NCBI RefSeq assembly: GCF_018448925.1
Contig: NZ_RCWE01000001.1
Span: 310,001 to 374,000, forward strand
Origin: Photorhabdus akhurstii
GTDB lineage: Bacteria; Pseudomonadota; Gammaproteobacteria; Enterobacterales; Enterobacteriaceae
DNA: 64,000 bases
Direction: 5' to 3'
A program made the translations under genes and the position numbers. The notes below the pieces were generated by a model, which was given only the letters and a program-made list of their open reading frames with translations, was not told the origin of the DNA and did no database searches. Below, piece by piece: positions 57,701 to 64,000 of this stretch. Position 1 is the first letter of the stretch, and every line of letters starts with the position of its first letter.

Positions 57701-60700
57701 GATGCTTCTGCAACTTCTTCAAGCTGCAAATTCCGACGTAACTCATAAGGTGAAACAATCTCTGCTGGTGGAGAGCATACGGCAGTAACATTGCCGTTTG
57801 CATGGAGTTGCCACATGTCATCACCATCACCGCGAGATTCCAGCGTAAAAGCAAAGCCGTTATCAATGGCGGTCAAGCTGATGCGTATCTGACGCTCAAC
57901 ACCTGCCGATAATACCAACGGCGAGGGGAAGTAAACTTCACTGAAAGTAGCCGTGCCGCCGGGTTGCAATTGGTGAAAAGCACGACGCACTAATTCCAGG
58001 CAACCTGTGCCCGGTAATACGCCTTGCCCTTCGAAGATGCGATGTTCATCAATAAACCAGACATGATCATCTAGCTTACAAGTAAACTGTGTGACTCCCT
58101 CTCTATCTGATAACTGTGTGAAAGTCGGTAATTTTCTCCGTTGTGTACTTATGACGGCGGCTGATGTAGTGACAGGATGTTCCAACCAGAGATGTTGGCG
58201 TTGGAAGGGGTACGCTGGCAGCATAACCCGATGTAATTTGTGTGAATGACCAAATGCAGCCCAATCGATAGCGACTCCTTGCTGCCACAACTGCCCGATG
58301 GCATTAAGCAGCACCTCTTCATCCGATTTCTGCTGATGAGTACGGCGCATCGTGGTCAGTATCTGAGCTTGGCCTATTTGCTGTAGATCTTTCAGCATGC
58401 TGGTCAGCGCACTCCCGGGACCTACTTCAAGCAGGATTGGATTGTCATAACGGTTCAGCAGCGTAAGAATACCATCATAGAAGCGTACTGGCCGACGCAG
58501 ATGATCTCCCCAATAACCAGAATTATCGCGATCCTGTTCACTGAACCAACTGCCGCTGATGTTGGATATCATCGGAATGGTACCAGATTGTAGCGTGAAG
58601 CCTGCGCTGAATTCCCGCATCTGTTGTGCGGCAGCATCCATCAATGAACTATGAAATGCATGTGATGTCGTTAGTCGTCGGCAAGAAATACCGGCCTTGT
58701 CGCATTCTTCTTCCAGTACAGCGATATTGTCATGGCTGCCGGTTATCACACACTGCTCAGGCCCGTTGAACGCTGCAAATTCACACTCTGGCGCCAGTGA
58801 AACCATGCGTGCAGATGATGCCTGTACTGCCAGCATTGCCCCTGTGGGCTGACGCTGCATGATTGCAGCCCGATTTGCTACCAATGCCAGTGTATCTTCC
58901 AGCTCGAGCATACCCCCAACACAGGCCGCAACCAGTTCACCGAGGCTATGACCAATCATTGCTTGAGGTGTAATACCCCAAGCTTGTAACTGGCGGGCCA
59001 GAGCATACTCAACAGTGAACAGGGCAGGCTGGGTATAACGTGTAGCATTTAACCGACTGATAGCATTGTCACGTTCCGATTGCGGATAAATTAACTGCCT
59101 GATATCCAGTTTGATGTGTGGCTGTAGCAGTTCGGCGCAGCGATCAAATTGCTGGCGGAATACACCATCACGCAGATAGAGCGACTGGCCCATTTCAATA
59201 GACTGACTGCCTTGTCCCGGAAACATAAAAATCACCGGCCGATGCTGTTGTTTGCGACTAACCGTCTGCGGCGATAGCCGGTGTAGTTGATTGATTAATT
59301 GCTCCCGATCTTTTCCCATCACAAAAGCACGCTCACTGAAAGTGCTGCGTCCTTGCTGCAAAGTCCCGGCAATATCCGCTAATGGCTGATTACCGGTAGT
59401 CAGTGCTACTGCCAGGCGTTCCCCTTGCTGAATCAACGCTTGCGGCGTTTTCGCTGAAATCGGCAACAGATGCCAGCGCTCGTTATCTAATATACGGTCA
59501 TCTTGCTGACGCGGAGCTTCTTCCAGAATAAGGTGCGCATTCGTGCCGCCAATGCCGAAAGAACTTACACCGGCACGACGTGGCTTACTGGTTTGCGGCC
59601 ACGGGCATGCGGTATTGATCACGGAAAACGGGGTCTGTTCGAAGTGGATTGCAGGATTGGGTTGATGATAGTGAATACTTGGCGGCAAAGTCTGGTGACA
59701 CAACGCCAACACGGTTTTGATGACTCCCGCGATACCGGCTGCCGCATCAATATGTCCTATATTTCCTTTCACAGAACCTATTGCACAACTCCCTACAGGC
59801 AACACTTCACTATCAGACAGTTCCAGGAAAGCCTGAGTCAGCGCACGCACTTCTATCGGATCGCCTAAAGTGGTTGCCGTACCATGTGCTTCGATATAAC
59901 TGATGCTGGCAGGCGATACCCCGGCATTACGCAGCGCGTCTTTGATCACTGAGGATTGGCCGTCAATACTTGGTGCTGTGTAACTCACCTTTTGTGCACC
60001 ATCATTATTGACAGCAGAACCTTTAATTACCGCATGGATGGTATCGCCATCTGCCAAAGCAGCGGACAGACGTTTTAGTAATATCATCCCACCGCCACTG
60101 CCGCTGGCTGTACCATTGGCCGCAGCATCAAATGGTCGGCAGAGGCCATCTGGAGACATAATTCCACCACTGACATGGACAAAGCCAACCTGTTGCGGAT
60201 CGAGTGCTACAGCACCTGCCAACGCCATGTCACATTCACTGCGTCGTAAGCTTTCGCAGGCAAAGTGAATAGCGGTGAGTGATGACGAGCAGGCGGTGCC
60301 GATACTGACAGCCGGTCCGCTAAGGTTCAGCTTGTAAGCGGCACGTGTGGCGATAAAATCCTTGTCATTACCTATTTGCCACTGACCGGGATCGAGGTGC
60401 ATCCGGTCTTTATTGGGCATGACGTTTTCCAGCAGGTAATAGTTGAAGCCACTACTGCCAAAGACGCCCACCGAACGCGGTGTACTATCATTGCCATAGC
60501 CGGATAATTCCAACGTTTCCCATGCCATCTCAAGAAACAACCGCTGTTGTGGGTCCATCACCTGCGCTTCACGTGATGAATAACCAAAGAAGCGTGCATC
60601 AAACTCGGCACAACCCTCCAGCAAACGTGCGCGTTTGACAAACTGTGGGTGACTTAACAGCGCTAGATCGACACCACGTTGTAACAATTCCTCGTCAGAC

Positions 60701-63700
60701 AACTCCACACTGGCATCATAACCCGCCAGTAATCGCTGCCAAAAAGTGTCGAGATCCGGTGCTTGTGGGAAGCGGCCAGTCATACCAATAATCGCAATAG
60801 CATTGCTATCCTGAGTCGAAACATCCAACGTTGGTGTTGTTGTCTTTTCAGTGACTATCTGCGGTGTGACTGCGACAGGTGTTTTTTGCTGCGATAGCGT
60901 GTCCAGTAGTTGAGCCTGTTGTCGAATGGTGGGATGAGCGAAAATATCGGTCACAGACAAGTCGCCGCCAAACGCCTCGTTCAATTGCTGGAATAGCGCC
61001 ATAACCCGTAAGGAGTGGCCGCCAGCATCGAAAAAGTTTTCGTCATAATCTATCTCATCTCTCTCCAGCAGTTCACGCCAGATAGCCTCAACGCGACTAA
61101 GTGATGACACAACTTTGGCTGGCAAAGGGGAAGATTGATGCTGACCGGCACGCGTCAGTTTCATTTCAGCCAACGCTTTTAGATCGACTTTGCCCGTAAT
61201 GCCGGTAGGCAGTGCATCAAGAAAGAACAGCGCTGTCGGCACCATCACTTCACTAACTTGTCGGCGTAATGCGCTCAGGATCTCACTGCGGCTGGTTTCG
61301 CCAACAATGTATCCCGCCAACTCTTTATTGCCTTGGCTATCGGTGATCGCCAGCGCTTCGGCCTGACGTACACCCGGTAACGCACTTAGGGCGGCACGTA
61401 CAGCATTCAGTTCAATTCGATGACCACGGATTTTTACCTGACGGTCAACCCGACCAACAAACTCCAGCGCGCCATCCATGCGTTGGCGCACAATATCGCC
61501 GCTACGGTACATGCGAGCTTTTAATTGCGGTGCAAAACTATCGGGCAAAAACACCTCAGCGGTTTTTTCATCCATACCCAGATAGCCCTGTGCAACACAG
61601 GTTCCCGCTAAATAAAGTTCACCCAATTCTCCCGGCGCCACGGGCTTTCTCTGTTCATCAAGCAGATAGAAGCGAACATCGCCCATTGGACGCAGCACCA
61701 GATTTTGTCCTGCGGCATGATAATCGGTAAGGGATACCACAATCGCACATTCAGTAGGGCCGTATCCATTCATCAGTCTGCGCCCTACAGACCAGCGCTG
61801 GGCGACTTCGGGCATACAAGGTTCACCAGTTACGATAAGCACCTGGAGATTAGGCAGCGGTACTAACGGCACTATCGCCAACGCAGAAGGTACAATCCAC
61901 ATATGCGTAATCTGTTTATGTGCCAACCATTCTGTCAGATTACTGCCAGGCAACAGTTGCTGTTTCTTACCGAAGACCACGCAAGCGCCTGTTGCAAGCG
62001 CCGGAAAAATTTCACCCAACATCACATCAAACACGGGAGAAGAGTACTGCACTATGCGAGAAGAAGGTTCAAGCCTCAGCTCATCGCGGATTGCCAGAAT
62101 GTTATGGCAGACACTGCGGTGGGAGACAGCAACACCTTTCGGTTTACCCGTCGATCCCGAAGTGTAAATAACGTAAGCGCAATCATCCGGCTGGCAGATA
62201 GCCGCCATAGTCATATAAGGTGCATTGGCTATATCTAACTCATCGATATTAATTGGCGCCAGACCAAGACGCTGGCACAGAGGCGCGGTTTCATTTCGGC
62301 ACAATATCGCTTTTATTTCCGCATTATCAATCACATACCGATTTGCTGGTTCGGCATTGTCAGGAGCCAGTGGCACAAACACCGCACCAATCCGGTTAAT
62401 TGCCAGCATTGCCGTGACATTATGTGGATGATGTCCCATCAGAATGCCAACTCGATCACCACGGCCTGCACCTGCTTGTTGTAGTTGCTGCGCCACATAT
62501 GCCGTTAATATATCAAGCTGCTGATAATTCAGACTCAATTCATCACTTTCCAGCGCCACATGTCTGCCATACCGGGATAGGCTCTGCTGAAACAACTGAA
62601 ACATTCCCTGTGGCTTATCAACAACAAGTTCTGATTGGGCGCTACTGCCAGCATTAACCGTCAACAAATTAGTCAATGTTGTATCTGGTTTTTCAATGAC
62701 TTGTGGCAACATAGCTAGCAAATGCTCACTCATCCGTCTCAGAGTGACGGCAGATAACACCCCCGGCATTGCCATAAAGTGAGCGTAAACCTGACCATTT
62801 ACACGGTTAATAGCCAGTTCCAAATCAATTTTGGCGCGATAATCCCCCAACTCGACATCTGAAACTTTCATGTCTCCCAATGTTGCATTATTGGGTTGAT
62901 CTAATTCACAGGAAAAAATAGTTTGGAAAACAGGATTCTTACCCGCCACACGAGGCAAATTAAGTGTTTGTACCAAATAATCGAACGGCAAATCACGATT
63001 TTCAAGAATGTCGAGACTAACCTGTCGCGTATGCATCAGTAGTTGCTGAAAAGTTTGCAACTCACGGCTATTGATACGTACCGGCAAAGTATTAGCAAAG
63101 TAGCCAATCAGCGCATCCCATGCAGGTATGGTGCGCAGCGACACCGGTGTGCCGACTATAAGATCCCGCTCACCACTTTGCTGACGCAACAGGAGTGCAA
63201 ACAGACTCAACCAGACCATAAACGGTGTACAGTTTTGCTCGCGAGCCAGTTTCTCTACACCTTCAACATACACATGGGGAATAACACAACTTATTGCCGC
63301 CGCTTCGTCGGTTGGTGCAACCATATCATTCAGTATCAGAGTCGCTGGCGCATCCGCCAATTGTTGACGCCAGAAATGAATCTGTTGCTGTACCGCCGGT
63401 TCAGTCAGTCGAGTGCGTTGCCAGGTAATGAAATGCCCATAGTTTGCTTCTAACACGGGCAGAGTGGGGGCTTTACTTGCCAGACGTGCCTGATAGCAGT
63501 GCCGTAACTCATCAAAAAGTATTGCCAGCGAACGACCATCGGAAATAATGTGATGCAGAGTAATACAAAGCACGTGCTCTTGCGGGGACAGCGTAAACAA
63601 TACCGCTCGGATGAGTGGCCCATTGGCGAGATCGAAACTTGCCATCACTTCTTCCCGCAATTTCGATGCCAGCGCAGACTCGCCGCCGGAGATATTTTGT

Positions 63701-64000
63701 TGGCGCAGAGGTAGCGTTAATTCAGACGCAACCTGATAACTGGGTTCAAAACTGGATGTTCCATCTGGCCCGCTTACTTTGCTGACTTGACTGGAGAATG
63801 TGGTACGCAATACATCATGACGTTGCACTACGTCATTCAATGCCTGCGTTAACGCACTAAAATGCAGATTACCATGCAGACGCAATGTAAAAGGCACGTT
63901 GTAACTGCAATCATCCGGCTGTTGCATCGCAATCAACCACAAACTGCGCTGACCGAATGAGAGTAAATCACTGACCTGCGAAACGTGCTGTACAGTAACA
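54766..64000 (-). CDS. Hybrid NRPS/PKS (GlbC-like), C-A-T-KS-AT-DH-KR-ACP-TE, N-terminus beyond the window
   Basis: The frame is open to the window edge, about 3077 residues visible. Numbered from 63942 the order is as follows. C: LHHIISDG near 132. A: YTSGSTGKPKG near 597. T: serine near 977. KS: active Cys in GTACSSS near 1220, then EAHGTAT and GNIGH. AT: GHSLGE near 1664, with HAFH near 1765, the malonyl type. DH: motif near 1967. KR: TGGLGGIG near 2455, Tyr in YAAAN near 2594. ACP: serine near 2719. TE: GHSLGG near 2857 and a late His. This would condense an amino acid with malonate, reduce and dehydrate it to a 4-amino-2-enoyl chain and cyclise it, as in syrbactins. Base composition is clearly more GC-rich than the rest of the window. 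An upstream lysine module is expected beyond the edge. Confidence 0.9.
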   Translation of the reverse strand, partial: VTVQHVSQVSDLLSFGQRSLWLIAMQQPDDCSYNVPFTLRLHGNLHFSALTQALNDVVQRHDVLRTTFSSQVSKVSGPDGTSSFEPSYQVASELTLPLRQQNISGGESALASKLREEVMASFDLANGPLIRAVLFTLSPQEHVLCITLHHIISDGRSLAILFDELRHCYQARLASKAPTLPVLEANYGHFITWQRTRLTEPAVQQQIHFWRQQLADAPATLILNDMVAPTDEAAAISCVIPHVYVEGVEKLAREQNCTPFMVWLSLFALLLRQQSGERDLIVGTPVSLRTIPAWDALIGYFANTLPVRINSRELQTFQQLLMHTRQVSLDILENRDLPFDYLVQTLNLPRVAGKNPVFQTIFSCELDQPNNATLGDMKVSDVELGDYRAKIDLELAINRVNGQVYAHFMAMPGVLSAVTLRRMSEHLLAMLPQVIEKPDTTLTNLLTVNAGSSAQSELVVDKPQGMFQLFQQSLSRYGRHVALESDELSLNYQQLDILTAYVAQQLQQAGAGRGDRVGILMGHHPHNVTAMLAINRIGAVFVPLAPDNAEPANRYVIDNAEIKAILCRNETAPLCQRLGLAPINIDELDIANAPYMTMAAICQPDDCAYVIYTSGSTGKPKGVAVSHRSVCHNILAIRDELRLEPSSRIVQYSSPVFDVMLGEIFPALATGACVVFGKKQQLLPGSNLTEWLAHKQITHMWIVPSALAIVPLVPLPNLQVLIVTGEPCMPEVAQRWSVGRRLMNGYGPTECAIVVSLTDYHAAGQNLVLRPMGDVRFYLLDEQRKPVAPGELGELYLAGTCVAQGYLGMDEKTAEVFLPDSFAPQLKARMYRSGDIVRQRMDGALEFVGRVDRQVKIRGHRIELNAVRAALSALPGVRQAEALAITDSQGNKELAGYIVGETSRSEILSALRRQVSEVMVPTALFFLDALPTGITGKVDLKALAEMKLTRAGQHQSSPLPAKVVSSLSRVEAIWRELLERDEIDYDENFFDAGGHSLRVMALFQQLNEAFGGDLSVTDIFAHPTIRQQAQLLDTLSQQKTPVAVTPQIVTEKTTTPTLDVSTQDSNAIAIIGMTGRFPQAPDLDTFWQRLLAGYDASVELSDEELLQRGVDLALLSHPQFVKRARLLEGCAEFDARFFGYSSREAQVMDPQQRLFLEMAWETLELSGYGNDSTPRSVGVFGSSGFNYYLLENVMPNKDRMHLDPGQWQIGNDKDFIATRAAYKLNLSGPAVSIGTACSSSLTAIHFACESLRRSECDMALAGAVALDPQQVGFVHVSGGIMSPDGLCRPFDAAANGTASGSGGGMILLKRLSAALADGDTIHAVIKGSAVNNDGAQKVSYTAPSIDGQSSVIKDALRNAGVSPASISYIEAHGTATTLGDPIEVRALTQAFLELSDSEVLPVGSCAIGSVKGNIGHIDAAAGIAGVIKTVLALCHQTLPPSIHYHQPNPAIHFEQTPFSVINTACPWPQTSKPRRAGVSSFGIGGTNAHLILEEAPRQQDDRILDNERWHLLPISAKTPQALIQQGERLAVALTTGNQPLADIAGTLQQGRSTFSERAFVMGKDREQLINQLHRLSPQTVSRKQQHRPVIFMFPGQGSQSIEMGQSLYLRDGVFRQQFDRCAELLQPHIKLDIRQLIYPQSERDNAISRLNATRYTQPALFTVEYALARQLQAWGITPQAMIGHSLGELVAACVGGMLELEDTLALVANRAAIMQRQPTGAMLAVQASSARMVSLAPECEFAAFNGPEQCVITGSHDNIAVLEEECDKAGISCRRLTTSHAFHSSLMDAAAQQMREFSAGFTLQSGTIPMISNISGSWFSEQDRDNSGYWGDHLRRPVRFYDGILTLLNRYDNPILLEVGPGSALTSMLKDLQQIGQAQILTTMRRTHQQKSDEEVLLNAIGQLWQQGVAIDWAAFGHSHKLHRVMLPAYPFQRQHLWLEHPVTTSAAVISTQRRKLPTFTQLSDREGVTQFTCKLDDHVWFIDEHRIFEGQGVLPGTGCLELVRRAFHQLQPGGTATFSEVYFPSPLVLSAGVERQIRISLTAIDNGFAFTLESRGDGDDMWQLHANGNVTAVCSPPAEIVSPYELRRNLQLEEVAEASERFNQAFADYGPRWQCIAGVWMGDRCALAQLRLNPAFIDDLPDIALHPALLDLGTVFLHACLLPGDASIPFHYGSLTLHQPLCAEFYSLAVETAPRTYDITLFSWDESQNCKQVLVEIHGYNLRQFNSLPRQPAREANVAQWCRHPQWLPKPLGEAKQNRAPWLIFGAQAAGLSDLWQAAAPGSIVVEDADQFLQQDTYRFSLRQDQPEDYQRLIDCLIQQQVLPERIIWCWTAAGISQPEAAFEQLAAAIKALTGHHRVFNITLISRGLQAAKVLEACHAAPALGLLGILAAEYPGCSARHIDLNDDTFATYQSLIAELYTDMQPEETTEGIPVTSISLKQGERELQTFTELDEIPRRQILRDGGVYLITGGLGGIGQSLARHISNQCSKVKLGILSRRGTNAASEALLDVLRKSGAEIMMLRADVADGVALNEALAQMRAKFGAINGVIHSAGIEASGLLEHGTSQGWRHVMAAKVSGTQQLMTAISQDPLDFVLLCSSLASLVGGIGQADYAAANRYLDAVAHYWRQQAIPVTSVNWDTWSEVGMAVDYAARRKESVIGLSNQEGCAIFDLAIAGMEAQIVVSKFTTVRSAQLQNSSAISDSASPEEAVRQLWYELLGEETINLEDDFFELGGHSLLATQMISRLRDHFQHCLTLAEFLEQPTMARVVRSLSDDKKSQAPENAHIRYCLVPINHGGNGNYSPLFCVPGMGGNVTQFMPLAAALPRELPFIGMQYLGLDGKTAPHQSVEEIATHYIACLRSVQKQGPYHIGGHSLGGKVAYEMARQLHAEGESIGSLILLDSAAPPYAPVPYQEDADIAKVILGIFAYYTDRLEMIDSLDDDEMRALPREALLSYIQEQLKRFSLIHAQNDMSSISGLFNVYRAASDMSPKYRPIPVQSPIPMLLIKAMEPLPKGVVVPEIRETNAWGWEKFSSLPIRIAEVPGNHYSCLMEEHVAHVSQAIIHHFPLIIKGGQV

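Overview
The window looks like a chromosomal stretch of an entomopathogenic enterobacterium of the genus Photorhabdus. The reasons are Enterobacterales gene content and order (bssS-dinI-pyrC, lpxL next to trhO, flhDC-motAB-cheAW-MCP-cheRBYZ), an AT-rich background, an ERIC-like repeat, a type I-F CRISPR locus, and a hybrid NRPS/PKS cluster that matches what I recall of the glidobactin/luminmycin (syrbactin) locus of Photorhabdus luminescens. The genus is an inference; no 16S gene is present.

Layout. 1-3.95 kb: the 3' end of a type I-F CRISPR-Cas operon (csy2 partial, csy3, csy4/cas6f), then two short arrays, each behind a copy of the same leader, with a phzF-like gene between them. The last spacer of array 2 is a near match (28 of 32 bases, unbroken over the first 18, with a CC PAM) to the resident csy4 gene. 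3.98-17.1 kb: a complete-looking myo-inositol catabolic island (iolB, iolE, iolC, an iolG-like dehydrogenase, an SLC5 sodium symporter, iolG, iolD, iolA) on the minus strand, with iolR opposite. Three of its promoters carry the same AT-rich palindrome between the -35 and -10 boxes. 17.3-19.6 kb: a small exported protein, csaA, an AraC-type regulator and a HigBA-type toxin-antitoxin pair. 19.7-27.1 kb: core genes (POT peptide transporter, ERIC-like repeat, lpxL, LexA-controlled dinI, trhO, a LuxR-type regulator with a pseudo-receiver domain, bssS, pyrC). 27.3-30.0 kb: four tRNA-Asn genes, each with its own promoter, interrupted by an unrecognised 358-residue protein. 30.2-34.0 kb: ylaC, a cspE-like gene, mgtC and a badly decayed mgtB pseudogene. 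34.0-36.1 kb: two kilobases of very AT-rich DNA without genes, ending in the flhDC control region with a perfect CRP site and an RcsAB box. 36.1-48.2 kb: flagellar master regulator, motor and chemotaxis genes. 48.7-64 kb: a SAM methyltransferase, then a minus-strand secondary-metabolite operon (hybrid NRPS/PKS, cut by the window edge; MFS exporter; C-A-T NRPS with a threonine code; SnoaL/NTF2-like protein).

How parts work together. Csy proteins and Cas6f process crRNAs from both arrays. The Iol enzymes convert myo-inositol to acetyl-CoA and DHAP, with IolR as likely repressor. FlhDC drives the flagellar cascade, and perfect or near-perfect sigma-28 promoters lie before motA (inside flhC) and before the first MCP. 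The NRPS/PKS operon would build an N-acylated threonine-containing macrolactam with an alpha,beta-unsaturated amide, the proteasome-inhibitor warhead of syrbactins, and export it.
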